DNA of 64,000 bases from Saliniramus sp050485405 (GTDB taxonomy: Bacteria; Pseudomonadota; Alphaproteobacteria; Rhizobiales; Beijerinckiaceae), in the NCBI GenBank assembly GCA_050485405.1, contig JBJHBI010000003.1, positions 1-64,000 of the forward strand, written 5' to 3'. The position numbers were made by a program, and so were the translations under genes. Under the pieces are notes generated by a model. It saw nothing but the letters and a program-made list of their open reading frames with translations. It searched no databases and was not told the origin of the DNA. Of the stretch, positions 43,457-52,488 are shown piece after piece (within the stretch, counting starts at the first letter, position 1; each line of letters begins with the position of its first letter).

Positions 43457-44593
43457 TCAACTGAAATCATGCCCGATCAGCGGCATCCAGTTCTCTCCGG
43501 CAAGCCCGTTCACCACAATCCGCCCCTCCCGTATCCGCGCCATCAGGGCCGGATCGCGCGCTGCGATGACGGTGGCCGCGCGGTGCACGAACTGGCACCG
43601 GCGGGTCAGGAGAACCTCCAGCAGATCAGGTCGGGTACGCCCGCGCAGACCGGCGAGGCCACGCGCCTCGGCATGGGCGAAGAGATGATCGACCACGTTG
43701 GGCAATTGCCCCGGAGCGGCGGCGAGTTCGAGCACATGGCCGATCCCTCCGGGCTGCGCGTGATAGACGAACAGACCGATCGCCGTCTCACCCTTGCGCA
43801 CGACCCGCGCCTGCATCGGACCATAGCGCGACTTCAGCCGCGCATCCGTAATGCGACCGGCCAGATCGAGCGCGGCCCAATCCGGGCGCAACACGGCGCC
43901 GGTGCTGAAGCGCTCGAGAAGCGCTCCGATCGTCGCCTCGTCGGCATCGGCATCGGTGAAGGTCCCCGCCTTGGGCGGCGCGAAACCGGCGAAACGCCGC
44001 GCGAGCGCGTCGACGGGGCGCGTCAGCGGCCGGAGGTAGTTCAATGCCGGTCGCGCATGGGCGGCGAGCGCGAGGCCGAATGCGGCGGGGCGCAAAACCC
44101 GCATCCATTCGAGGCTGTAATCGGGCAGGATCGTACCGCGCATGCGCGTCCACAGGGCCTGCGATATCGCATTGGCGCTCTCGCTCGCCGAGATGTCCTG
44201 CGGCCCGGCGAAATAGCGACGCAGCAGCTTCGCGCCGACGAACGGATCGGTCTCCGGCGACGCCGCCATCAGCGATCCGCAAAACGCCACACGCACCGGC
44301 TGTCCGGCCAGATCGAAGGGCGCGACCCGGACCCCGAGAAAACCGTCGACCACACCAGCCGCATCGACATGGACGAGCGAGGGGATGTCGGCATCGAAGG
44401 GGGTGCGTTCGAGAAACAGATGCGCGATCGCCTGCCGAAGCGCCGGCGTCGCACCCGTCGCATCGCCTCGGAAAGTCCGCGCGAACATTGTCGCGACGAA
44501 GGGCAGGTGCGCGGCCTCGAAGGGTACGACCCCCGAGCTCGGCTGAACCGGCGCCTGTTCGGGACCCTCGAAGGGGCGCGCCACCTCAGCCAT
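43457..44593 (-). CDS. GNAT-type acetyltransferase-like protein
   Basis: This 378-residue protein appears to have an N-terminal acyltransferase-like region (VVPFEAAHLPFVATMFARTF onward) and a C-terminal one (ARVVRKGETAIGLFVYH). The pattern suggests the GNAT superfamily, but I cannot point to a sure acetyl-CoA motif. It starts within the last eight bases of the HemK-like methyltransferase gene, so the two are co-transcribed. It lies upstream of the asnB-carrier-ligase-nadE series on the same strand and could transfer an acyl group there; this is inference. Confidence 0.6.
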   Translation of the reverse strand: MAEVARPFEGPEQAPVQPSSGVVPFEAAHLPFVATMFARTFRGDATGATPALRQAIAHLFLERTPFDADIPSLVHVDAAGVVDGFLGVRVAPFDLAGQPVRVAFCGSLMAASPETDPFVGAKLLRRYFAGPQDISASESANAISQALWTRMRGTILPDYSLEWMRVLRPAAFGLALAAHARPALNYLRPLTRPVDALARRFAGFAPPKAGTFTDADADEATIGALLERFSTGAVLRPDWAALDLAGRITDARLKSRYGPMQARVVRKGETAIGLFVYHAQPGGIGHVLELAAAPGQLPNVVDHLFAHAEARGLAGLRGRTRPDLLEVLLTRRCQFVHRAATVIAARDPALMARIREGRIVVNGLAGENWMPLIGHDFS

Positions 44594-45296
44594 CGCCGCG
44601 CCTGCGTGCCATCACGACGCGCGGGGCGCCGCTTTCGTCGTCGGCGAACGTGATCTGCTCGAAGCGTTCGGTCCGTTCGATCAGGAGCCGTGCCTGCCGC
44701 TCCTGGCCATGTCCGAATTCGATGGCGATCCATCCGCCGGGCTTGATGAAGCGCACCGATTCCCGGACGACGCGTTGCATGACGGAAATGCCATAGGGGC
44801 CACCGTCGAAAGCCTCGCGCGGCTCCTCCTCGAGAAGATCCGAGCGGTCACGCTCCAGCTTTCCGGTGGAAATATAGGGGGGATTGCACAGAACCAGATC
44901 GACCTTGTGTTCGAGACCGATGCCGTGCAGGGCGGCGAACAGGTCCCCCTGCTTCACGATGACCCGCTGCTGCAGGCCATGCTCCGCCGCATTCGTCTGC
45001 GCGACCTCGACGCATTCCTCGGTCAGATCACACGCATAGACCAGAGCCTGGGGATGCCCGTGCGCCAGGGCGACGGCGAGATTTCCGCAGCCGCAACACA
45101 TGTCGACGACGACCTGCGCTCCGAGGCGGCGCGCGAGAATGGCCTGCGCCTGACGACCGAGGAGCTCCGTTTCGGGCCTGGGACGCAATACCGCCCCATA
45201 GGCGCGCAACGACAGCCCCATGAACGCGAAGCGATCGGCCTGCGCGGATGCGATACCCTCTGCCGTAGCCGCCAGCAGCACTGGTGTCGTCGTCAT
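44586..45296 (-). CDS. HemK/PrmC-like SAM-dependent methyltransferase
   Basis: The 236-residue protein has the SAM-binding DMCCGCGNLAVALA and the NPPY motif (LVLCNPPYIS) of N5-glutamine and related N-methyltransferases. It lacks the N-terminal helical domain of PrmC that contacts release factors, so the substrate is probably different. I use the ATG at 45296; an upstream TTG would add nine residues. It overlaps the GNAT-like gene and may belong to the same pathway as the asnB cluster. Confidence 0.8.
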   Translation of the reverse strand: MTTTPVLLAATAEGIASAQADRFAFMGLSLRAYGAVLRPRPETELLGRQAQAILARRLGAQVVVDMCCGCGNLAVALAHGHPQALVYACDLTEECVEVAQTNAAEHGLQQRVIVKQGDLFAALHGIGLEHKVDLVLCNPPYISTGKLERDRSDLLEEEPREAFDGGPYGISVMQRVVRESVRFIKPGGWIAIEFGHGQERQARLLIERTERFEQITFADDESGAPRVVMARRRGDG

Positions 45297-45448
45297 GGCT
45301 TCACCATTCTCAGTTGTGGACAAACTGACGATAACAAGAGCTTTAGCAGAAAATGGCCAAGTTCTTTGGTTTTGTTTATTTTTCGGTTAATGAAGACGGA
45401 CACAATCCGGGGGTGTGCGCACCGCGCGCGATTGCGGTCGACACGTTC

Positions 45449-47590
45449 TCAGCCGCGTCCGACCATTGCGAGGAATTCCGCCTCCGTGAGCGTCTCGATA
45501 CCGAGCTCCGCCGCCTTGGCGAGTTTCGAGCCGGCGCCGGGACCCGCAACCACGAGATCGGTCTTTTTCGACACCGACCCCGCCACCTTCGCCCCTAGCC
45601 GCTCCCCGAGCGCCTTCGCCTCGTCCCGGGTAAGCTGCTCCAGCGACCCGGTGAAGACGACGGTCTTGCCGGCGATGGGCGACGAGCGGTCGATCGTCTC
45701 GGTGAGCGGCTGCGGGGTGACGTGTTCGAGCAGCGCGTCGAGTATCTCGCGATTATGGCCTTCGCGGAAGAATTCGACGATCGCATCGGTGACGACCGGC
45801 CCCATCCCGTCGATATCGGCGATGGCCGCGCGGGCTTCCGCATCCCCCTCCCCGGCCTTCAGCGCCGTCTCGCGCAAGCTGTCGAAATCGGCGAAATGGC
45901 GCGCGAGCAGCTTGGCCCCGGTTTCGCCGACATGGCGGATGCCGAGCGCGAAGATGAAGCGGTTCAACGGCACTTCGCGGCGTTCGTTGATCGCGTCGAA
46001 CAGGTTGCGCACGCTCTGGCGCCCCCAGCCCTCGCGCGCTTCGAGACGGTTCAGCGAATTCTCGTTGCGCGCTTCCAGGGTGAAGATGTCCCGCGGCGCC
46101 TTGACGAGCCCGTCATCGTAGAAACTCTCGATGCTGCGTCCGCCCAGCCCCTCGATATCCATCGCGTTGCGCGAGACGAAATGCTTGAGCCGCTCGCGCG
46201 CCTGAGCCGGGCAGACCAGACCGCCTGTGCAGCGCCGCGCCGCATCCTCCTTGCCGGTGCGTGGATTGACGTCTCGCACGGCATGACTGCCGCAGGCCGG
46301 GCAGATCGTGGGGAATTCATAGGGCTTCGCATCGTGGGGGCGCTTGTCGATCACGACGTCGAGGACCTTGGGGATGACGTCGCCGGCGCGCAGGACGATC
46401 ACGGTGTCGCCGATGCGGATGTCGCGGCCCTCGCGGATCTCCTCGCCATTGCCGCCGATGCCCTTGATGTAGTCCTCGTTGTGCAACGTGGCATTCGACA
46501 CCACGACGCCGCCCACCGTCACCGGGCGCAGGCGGGCGATGGGGTTGAGGGTGCCGGTGCGGCCGACATTGATCTCGATCCCCTCCAGAACGGTGAAGGC
46601 CTGCTGGGCAGGGAACTTGTGGGCGAGCGCCCAGCGCGGCGCGCGCGAGACATAACCGAGGCGTTCCTGCAGGCTGAGATTGTCGACCTTGTAGACGACG
46701 CCATCGATATCGTAGCCGAGCGAGGCGCGCTCCTCTTCGATGAAATGGTAATGCGCGAGCATGTCCTGCGCGCTCTCGCAGCGTTTCATATGGGGGTTGG
46801 TGGCAAAGCCCCATTGCTCGAAGGTCTTGACCACCTCGAACTGGGTGCTTGCCGGCAGCGCATCCATCGCGCCCCAGGCATAGGCGAAGAACTTGAGCGG
46901 ACGCTGCGCGGTGATGCGCGAATCGAGCTGGCGCAGCGAGCCCGCCGCCGCGTTGCGCGGATTGGCGAAGACCGGCTTGCCGGCCTCCTCCTGACGCGCG
47001 TTGATCGCCGCGAAATCAGCATGCGAGAGATAGATCTCGCCCCTGATCTCGACGACGCCCTTCGTCGGTATCTCCTGCGGGATATCGCCGACCGTGCGGG
47101 CATTGGCGGTAACGTCCTCGCCCTCGCTGCCATCCCCGCGCGTTGCGGCGGTCACGAGCTTGCCGTCCTCGTAGCGCAGGGCGAGCGAGAGCCCGTCGAT
47201 CTTCGGTTCAGCGGTGAAGGTCAGCGGCTTTTCGCCCAGATTGAGGAAGCGGCGCACCCGTGCGACGAAATCCTGCACCTCCTCATCGGCGAAGGCATTG
47301 TCGAGGGAGAGCATCGGCACCGAATGGCGCACCTTGGCGAATTTCTCGGACGGTTTGGCACCCACGCCCGGCGAATCGCCGCCGATCAGCACCGGATGCG
47401 CGTTCTCGAGATCGATCAGCCGCTTGCGCAGCCCGTCATATTCCGCATCCGAGATCTGCGGCGCATCCTCGCCGTGATAGAGCTCGTCATGCTTCGCGAT
47501 CTCCTGCGAGAGGCGCTTGTACTCGTTGCGCGCCTGGCGCTCGGTGAGCTCGGTGACCGCGATATCGGCGGTGATGGAGCGGCTTGCCAT
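45449..47590 (-). CDS. ligA: NAD-dependent DNA ligase LigA
   Basis: LigA seals nicks in replication and repair. The 713-residue protein has the nucleotidyltransferase lysine in AEPKIDGLSLALRYEDG, an OB fold, the four-cysteine zinc finger (CPACG ... RCTGGLVC), helix-hairpin-helix repeats around IDGMGPVVTDAIVEF, and a C-terminal BRCT domain (VFTGSLEQLTRDEAK). Length is slightly above the usual 670. The start ATG at 47590 is preferred; in-frame codons further upstream are not family-like. Confidence 0.96.
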   Translation of the reverse strand: MASRSITADIAVTELTERQARNEYKRLSQEIAKHDELYHGEDAPQISDAEYDGLRKRLIDLENAHPVLIGGDSPGVGAKPSEKFAKVRHSVPMLSLDNAFADEEVQDFVARVRRFLNLGEKPLTFTAEPKIDGLSLALRYEDGKLVTAATRGDGSEGEDVTANARTVGDIPQEIPTKGVVEIRGEIYLSHADFAAINARQEEAGKPVFANPRNAAAGSLRQLDSRITAQRPLKFFAYAWGAMDALPASTQFEVVKTFEQWGFATNPHMKRCESAQDMLAHYHFIEEERASLGYDIDGVVYKVDNLSLQERLGYVSRAPRWALAHKFPAQQAFTVLEGIEINVGRTGTLNPIARLRPVTVGGVVVSNATLHNEDYIKGIGGNGEEIREGRDIRIGDTVIVLRAGDVIPKVLDVVIDKRPHDAKPYEFPTICPACGSHAVRDVNPRTGKEDAARRCTGGLVCPAQARERLKHFVSRNAMDIEGLGGRSIESFYDDGLVKAPRDIFTLEARNENSLNRLEAREGWGRQSVRNLFDAINERREVPLNRFIFALGIRHVGETGAKLLARHFADFDSLRETALKAGEGDAEARAAIADIDGMGPVVTDAIVEFFREGHNREILDALLEHVTPQPLTETIDRSSPIAGKTVVFTGSLEQLTRDEAKALGERLGAKVAGSVSKKTDLVVAGPGAGSKLAKAAELGIETLTEAEFLAMVGRG

Positions 47591-47884
47591 GGATCGATCA
47601 TCCCCGTTGCGACCCGCCGCGCGGCGGCTGCGCTTGTTTAGCGCGGCGAGGCGGGGATGCATAGGTGGGTAGGGAGAGCGGACGGATGTGGGGGAAGGAT
47701 GCAGCCAGAGACGCGCCGCCATATCGGCACGTCGCCCAAAACGGTTGCGCTCTTGTCATATATGCAATTTATGTACGTCAAAATGTTACTTTTCCGCTCG
47801 GTTTCCGCTTGGTGTATCATTCAGAGCGGGTCAGGCAGACTGAGACTACCGATTGGAGCGGGCGCACGCAGTGAGGTAACCGGA

Positions 47885-48298
47885 ATGGCACCACGACTCG
47901 AAATGCCCCCACTCGATAACAGCGCCAACACCATGGGGCCGACTGCGGAGGGTTCCGCGCTGCGGCGGGTCAGGACGAACGACGAGTACAAGGCCGTGAC
48001 TTTGGCCGTTACGGCTTACGCGCCGCCGGATAGCGACGCCTCATTCTGGCAGACCCTCGAAGACTTCGACCCGGAAACCAAATATGACGGTTTCGATGTC
48101 GTGCCGGAGGGCATCTATCTGCGAGACGGCAGCGACGGCGAACCCGTCCGCTTCGAGGCATCCGGCACGATCTATCTCGCCTTCAAGGGGACCGGAAACC
48201 CGGCTGACACTGTTGCCGCCGAGGTCAGAGGCAAACTCTGGCGTGAGGGTGACGTGCTCAAGGCTGAGGTCACGGACCTGATCCCGCTCATTCCGTAA
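47885..48298 (+). CDS. Hypothetical protein
   Basis: This 137-residue, mostly hydrophilic protein has no signal peptide or membrane segment and no motif I recognise. It is rich in Asp, Glu and aromatic residues, with a central FWQTLEDFDPETKYDGFDVV. The ATG at 47885 has GAGGT nine bases upstream. The frame is open upstream for 76 more codons through a patch at about 47750-47830 that is much AT-richer than the neighbourhood and looks like promoter DNA, so the shorter start is preferred. It is divergent from ligA. Confidence 0.55.
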   Translation: MAPRLEMPPLDNSANTMGPTAEGSALRRVRTNDEYKAVTLAVTAYAPPDSDASFWQTLEDFDPETKYDGFDVVPEGIYLRDGSDGEPVRFEASGTIYLAFKGTGNPADTVAAEVRGKLWREGDVLKAEVTDLIPLIP

Positions 48299-48374
48299 CG
48301 CCGCGCCTTCCCTCCCCCGATCGGCCCGTCGCTTGGCCCACCCGAAAACTCCTGCAATCTCACGGTAAACGCGA

Positions 48375-48403
48375 TTGCATCCCGACCTGTTGCGCCCTAT
48401 ATT
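48375..48403 (+). promoter_or_regulatory. Sigma-70 promoter of trcR
   Basis: TTGCAT (48375-48380) and TATATT (48398-48403) are separated by 17 bases, a good match to the housekeeping consensus, 127 bases before the trcR start. Confidence 0.72.
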
Positions 48404-48530
48404 CCGCACGATTCCCTGACATGTCGTCATGGTGCGCTCCGGGCCCGACCGGGACGGAGCACAGGAGATTTTTGGCCCGCGCGCATGGCTGTATCGGCCC
48501 CGCGCCGCCGGGATTTTAAGGAGAAGAGCC

Positions 48531-49289
48531 GTGACCACCGGTTTGCTCATGCCCAAGGCGACCGCCGTCTGGCTGGTCGAGAACACGTCACTGACCTTCG
48601 ATCAGATCGCCGATTTCTGCAATCTGCACCCGCTCGAGGTGAAGGGCATCGCCGATGGCGAGGTCGCAGCCGGCATCAAGGGCGCGGACCCGGTCAATAT
48701 GGGCCAGCTCACCCGTGAGGAGATCGAGCGCGCTCAGAAGGATCCCGCCCACAAGCTGCGCCTCGCGCCGCCGAAGGTGAAGATCCCCGAGATGAAGCGC
48801 TCCAAGCGCGGTCCGCGCTACACGCCGGTCTCGCGCCGCCAGGACCGCCCGAACGCGATCCTCTGGCTGTTGCGCAACCATCCCGAATTGAAGGATGCGC
48901 AGATCATGCGGCTGGTGGGCACCACCAAGACCACGATCCAGCAGATCCGCGACCGTACCCACTGGAACTCCGCGCAGCTGCAGCCGCTCGATCCGGTGAC
49001 GCTCGGGCTCTGCTCGCAGATCGATCTCGATCTCGAGGTCAAGCGTTCGGCCAAGGATCGTCCCGCCGTCGCGCCGGCACCCGCCGACGACACGCTGCTG
49101 CCGACCGATCTCAGCCTCGCCGATCAGCCCGAGATCAGCGATCAGGCGCTCGCCGAGAACGCCTTCGGCGACAGCCCCGCCCCCGAGCGCAAGCGTGAGG
49201 AGGAAGAACGGTTCGACGCGGATTCGGTCTTCGCCAAGCTCAAGGGCCTCAAGCGTGAGGGTGACGAGGGCGAGGACGGCGACCGCTGA
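48531..49289 (+). CDS. trcR: Cell cycle transcriptional regulator TrcR (DUF1013 family)
   Basis: The 252-residue protein matches the alphaproteobacteria-specific DUF1013 family, now often named TrcR. Visible features are PKATAVWLVENTSLTFDQIADFC-type N-terminal helices, then RPNAILWLLRNHPELKDAQI and KTTIQQIRDRTHWNS, which resemble helix-turn-helix units, and an acidic tail. I chose GTG at 48531 because AAGGAG lies seven bases upstream; ATG at 48549 is the alternative. It is a single gene with its own promoter. Confidence 0.85.
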   Translation: MTTGLLMPKATAVWLVENTSLTFDQIADFCNLHPLEVKGIADGEVAAGIKGADPVNMGQLTREEIERAQKDPAHKLRLAPPKVKIPEMKRSKRGPRYTPVSRRQDRPNAILWLLRNHPELKDAQIMRLVGTTKTTIQQIRDRTHWNSAQLQPLDPVTLGLCSQIDLDLEVKRSAKDRPAVAPAPADDTLLPTDLSLADQPEISDQALAENAFGDSPAPERKREEEERFDADSVFAKLKGLKREGDEGEDGDR

Positions 49290-49389
49290 GGCAACTCGTT
49301 TCGCGGCGAGTGGATTCGCGGATTGACCGCGCGCGATGCAGGGTGTTCCCTGCGCAGATGACCGTGATTGCGAGTTCTGTCTGATCGTT

Positions 49390-50022
49390 ATGCGCCAATC
49401 CAATCTCTATGCCCTGCCGAATCTCCTGACCTACGGGCGCTGCCTCGCGGTGCCCGTGGTCGTCGCGTTTCTCTTCTGGCCCGAGGAGCACTGGGCGCGC
49501 TGGTGGGCGCTCGGCCTGTTCGTCGCCGCCGCCGTCACCGATTACTTCGACGGCTATCTCGCCCGCGCCTGGAACCAGCAATCGGCTTTGGGCCGCATGC
49601 TCGATCCCATCGCCGACAAGCTGCTCGTCGCGGCGGTTCTGATGATGCTGGTTGCCGACGGCACCATTGCCGGGCTTTCGCTCTGGGCGGCGATCGTGAT
49701 CCTCCTGCGCGAGATCCTGGTCTCTGGCCTGCGCGAATATCTCGCCGATCTGAAGGTCAGCGTACCGGTCAGCGCCGTGGCCAAGTGGAAGACGACGATG
49801 CAGCTCGTCGCGGTCGGATTCCTCGTGGCCGGCCCGGCCGGCGAAGTGATCCTGCCCGGCACTATCCTGATCGGCACCGTGCTGTTGTGGATCTCGGCGA
49901 TTCTCACCATCTACACAGGCTGGGATTACCTGCGCGCGAGCCTCGATCACATGGTCGAGGATATTCCCGTCGCGCAGGAAGCCGGCAATCCCGGCGAGAA
50001 AGGCAGGGAGGACGGCGCGTGA
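49390..50022 (+). CDS. pgsA: CDP-diacylglycerol--glycerol-3-phosphate 3-phosphatidyltransferase
   Basis: PgsA makes phosphatidylglycerol phosphate in the inner membrane. The 210-residue protein has several hydrophobic helices and the CDP-alcohol phosphotransferase signature, split here as DYFDGYLAR and GRMLDPIADK (D-G-x2-A-R-x8-G-x3-D-x3-D). The start ATG at 49390 precedes the conserved NLLTYGR region; an upstream ATG is less likely. The stop overlaps the moaD start. Confidence 0.94.
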   Translation: MRQSNLYALPNLLTYGRCLAVPVVVAFLFWPEEHWARWWALGLFVAAAVTDYFDGYLARAWNQQSALGRMLDPIADKLLVAAVLMMLVADGTIAGLSLWAAIVILLREILVSGLREYLADLKVSVPVSAVAKWKTTMQLVAVGFLVAGPAGEVILPGTILIGTVLLWISAILTIYTGWDYLRASLDHMVEDIPVAQEAGNPGEKGREDGA

Positions 50023-50276
50023 GCGTGAAAATCGTCTATTTCGCCTGGGTGCGCGAGCGCATCGGCAAGACCGAGGAAACGCTCGATCCGCCGGCGGATA
50101 TCGCCACCGTAGCCGATCTCGCGGGATGGCTGGCCGAGCGCGGCGAGGAATACGCCTATGCCTTCGAGAACCCGCAGATCGTGCGTGCGGCCATCGATCA
50201 CGAGCATGTCAAACCCGATACGCCGATCGCCGGCGCGCGCGAGATCGCGTTCTTCCCGCCCATGACCGGCGGCTGA
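50019..50276 (+). CDS. moaD: Molybdopterin synthase sulfur-carrier subunit MoaD
   Basis: The 85-residue ubiquitin-like protein ends in the required Gly-Gly (FFPPMTGG), which is adenylated by a MoeB-type enzyme and then carries sulfur as a thiocarboxylate. It starts with GTG overlapping the pgsA stop (GTGA), so it is translationally coupled, and it is followed nine bases later by moaE, its partner. Confidence 0.94.
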   Translation: MSVKIVYFAWVRERIGKTEETLDPPADIATVADLAGWLAERGEEYAYAFENPQIVRAAIDHEHVKPDTPIAGAREIAFFPPMTGG

Positions 50277-50285
50277 GGCGCGGCC

Positions 50286-50768
50286 ATGACTGCGCAAGCC
50301 CCCCCTGCCCTCGCGCCCGTGATTCGCATCCAGCGCGAGGATTTCGACATCGCCGCCGAGATCGCGGCGCTCAGCCGGGGCCGCGCCGATATCGGCGCGC
50401 TCGCCACCTTCACCGGCCTGTGCCGCGACGAGGGCGGCCGGCTCTCGGCGCTGGAGCTCGAACATTATCCGGGCATGGCCGAGGCCGAACTCGCCCGCGT
50501 CGCCGGCGAAGCCGCCCGGCGCTGGCCGCTGACGGGGCTCGTGGCGATCCACCGCTACGGGCTGATTCGTCCGGGCGAGAACATCGTGCTCGTCATCGCC
50601 GCCTCCTCGCACCGCCATGCGGCGTTTTCCGGTGCGGAATTCATGATGGATTTCCTCAAGACCCGCGCCCCGTTCTGGAAACGCGAGCATCTCGTGACCG
50701 GCGAGACGGGCGGCTGGGTCGAGGCGCGCGACGCCGACGATGCCGCTCTCGAACGCTGGCGCGTATGA
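50286..50768 (+). CDS. moaE: Molybdopterin synthase catalytic subunit MoaE
   Basis: The 160-residue protein is MoaE: ALATFTGLCRDEG, LELEHYPGMAEAEL, HRYGLIRPGENIVLV, the segment SSHRHAAFSGAEFMMDFLKTRAPFWKRE (split: SSHRHAAFSGAEF, FLKTRAPFWKRE). The conserved lysines that bind precursor Z are in the last segment. With MoaD it converts precursor Z to molybdopterin. pgsA-moaD-moaE is a frequent alphaproteobacterial grouping. Confidence 0.95.
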   Translation: MTAQAPPALAPVIRIQREDFDIAAEIAALSRGRADIGALATFTGLCRDEGGRLSALELEHYPGMAEAELARVAGEAARRWPLTGLVAIHRYGLIRPGENIVLVIAASSHRHAAFSGAEFMMDFLKTRAPFWKREHLVTGETGGWVEARDADDAALERWRV

Positions 50769-50856
50769 ACCCGCGCCTTCACGCTTGAACCGCGGGGCAA
50801 CCTGACCCATAGCTTGGGGCCGCAGCAATCAAGAAAAGCCTGGGAGGCCGGGGATA

Positions 50857-52464
50857 GTGACTGTCATCCAGAGCCAGATCGACGTGAAAGCGCAGAGCGC
50901 GCAGGAAAATGCAGCGCAATGGGCGCGCCTCGCCGAGGAATTGCGCCATCGCCGCGAAGCGGTCGCTGCGGGCGGTTCGCAGCGCGCCCGCGAGCGCCAT
51001 CTCGCCCGGGGCAAGCTTCTGCCGCGCGAGCGCGTCATGCGCCTGCTCGATCCCGGCGCGCCTTTTCTCGAGATCGGGGCGCTGGCGGCTTTCGGCATGT
51101 ATGACGACGCCATTCACGGGGCCGGGCTGATCACCGGGATCGGGCGCGTGGCGGGCCGCGAGGTGATGATCGTGTGCAACGATTCCACCATCAAGGGCGG
51201 CACCTATTATCCCATGACGGTGAAGAAGCATCTGCGCGCGCAGGAAATCGCCCGCGAGAATCGCCTGCCCTGCATCTATCTCGTCGATTCGGGCGGCGCC
51301 AACCTGCCGCATCAGACGGAAGTCTTTCCCGATCGCGAGCATTTCGGGCGCATCTTCTACAATCAGGCGACGCTCTCCTCGATGGGTATCCCCCAGATCG
51401 CCTGCGTCATGGGCTCCTGCACCGCCGGTGGCGCCTATGTGCCGGCCATGTCGGACGAGACCGTGATCGTGCGCCGCCAGGGCACCATCTTCCTCGGCGG
51501 CCCGCCGCTGGTGAAGGCGGCGACGGGCGAGGTTGTGTCGGCGGAGGATCTCGGCGGCGCCGATGTGCATGCGCGCCAGTCCGGCGTGGCCGATCACTAT
51601 GCCACCGACGACGTGCACGCGCTCTCCATCGTGCGACGGATCGTGGGAACCCTCAACACCCGCAAGCAGACCGATCTCGCCATCGCCGAGGCGGTCGAGC
51701 CTCTCTACGATACCGCCGAGCTCGACGCGATCGTCCCCACCGATCTGAAGAAACAATACGATATCCGCGAGTTGATCGCGCGGCTCGTCGACGGATCGGA
51801 ATTCGACGAGTTCAAGCGCCTCTACGGCACGACGCTGATTACCGGTTTCGCGCGGCTGATGGGGATGCCGGTGGGCATCATCGCCAATAACGGGATTCTC
51901 TTCTCGGAAAGCGCCCAGAAAGGCGCGCATTTCATCGAATTGTGCTGCCAGCGCCGGATCCCGCTGCTCTTCCTGCAAAACATCACCGGCTTCATGGTCG
52001 GGCGCGAATACGAGGCGGGCGGCATCGCCAAGGACGGAGCGAAGCTCGTCACGGCAGTGGCCTGCGCGCAGGTGCCGAAGCTCACCCTGCTCGTCGGCGG
52101 ATCGTTCGGAGCGGGCAATTACGGCATGTGCGGGCGCGCCTATTCCCCGCGTTTTCTCTTCACCTGGCCGAATTCACGCATCTCGGTAATGGGCGGCGAG
52201 CAGGCGGCGAGCGTGCTCGCCACCGTCAAGCGCGACAATCTGGAAGCCGAGGGCAAATCCTGGCCGGCGGCGGAAGAAGAAGCCTTCAAGGACCCGATCC
52301 GCGCCAAATACGAGGAAGAAGGCTCGCCGTATTATGCCACCGCGCGGCTGTGGGATGACGGGATCATCCTGCCCTCCGAGACCCGTCGCGTACTCGGCCT
52401 CGCCCTCGCTGCGACGCTGAACGCCCCGGTGCCCGAAACCCGCTTCGGCGTGTTCCGGATGTAA
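50857..52464 (+). CDS. Acyl-CoA carboxylase carboxyltransferase (beta) subunit, methylcrotonyl-CoA type
   Basis: The 535-residue protein is a biotin-dependent carboxyltransferase: RARERHLARGKLLPRERV, DSGGANLPHQTEVFPD, GSCTAGGAYVPAMSDE, NGILFSESAQKGAHFIELC and GAGNYGMCGRAY. The pattern SESAQKGAHFIEL and the FGRIFYNQA block resemble methylcrotonyl-CoA carboxylase MccB of leucine degradation. The biotin-carrying alpha subunit is not adjacent, which is unusual. The start is GTG with GGGAGG upstream. Geranyl-CoA carboxylase (AtuC) is a possible alternative. Confidence 0.85.
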   Translation: MTVIQSQIDVKAQSAQENAAQWARLAEELRHRREAVAAGGSQRARERHLARGKLLPRERVMRLLDPGAPFLEIGALAAFGMYDDAIHGAGLITGIGRVAGREVMIVCNDSTIKGGTYYPMTVKKHLRAQEIARENRLPCIYLVDSGGANLPHQTEVFPDREHFGRIFYNQATLSSMGIPQIACVMGSCTAGGAYVPAMSDETVIVRRQGTIFLGGPPLVKAATGEVVSAEDLGGADVHARQSGVADHYATDDVHALSIVRRIVGTLNTRKQTDLAIAEAVEPLYDTAELDAIVPTDLKKQYDIRELIARLVDGSEFDEFKRLYGTTLITGFARLMGMPVGIIANNGILFSESAQKGAHFIELCCQRRIPLLFLQNITGFMVGREYEAGGIAKDGAKLVTAVACAQVPKLTLLVGGSFGAGNYGMCGRAYSPRFLFTWPNSRISVMGGEQAASVLATVKRDNLEAEGKSWPAAEEEAFKDPIRAKYEEEGSPYYATARLWDDGIILPSETRRVLGLALAATLNAPVPETRFGVFRM

Positions 52465-52488
52465 TCGAGGGATACGGGAAGCGCGGCC

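Noticed and set aside
47657..47884. Longer N-terminus for the hypothetical protein at 47885
   Set aside because: The added 76 residues pass through AT-rich promoter-like DNA and lack a good ribosome binding site, while GAGGT precedes the ATG at 47885.
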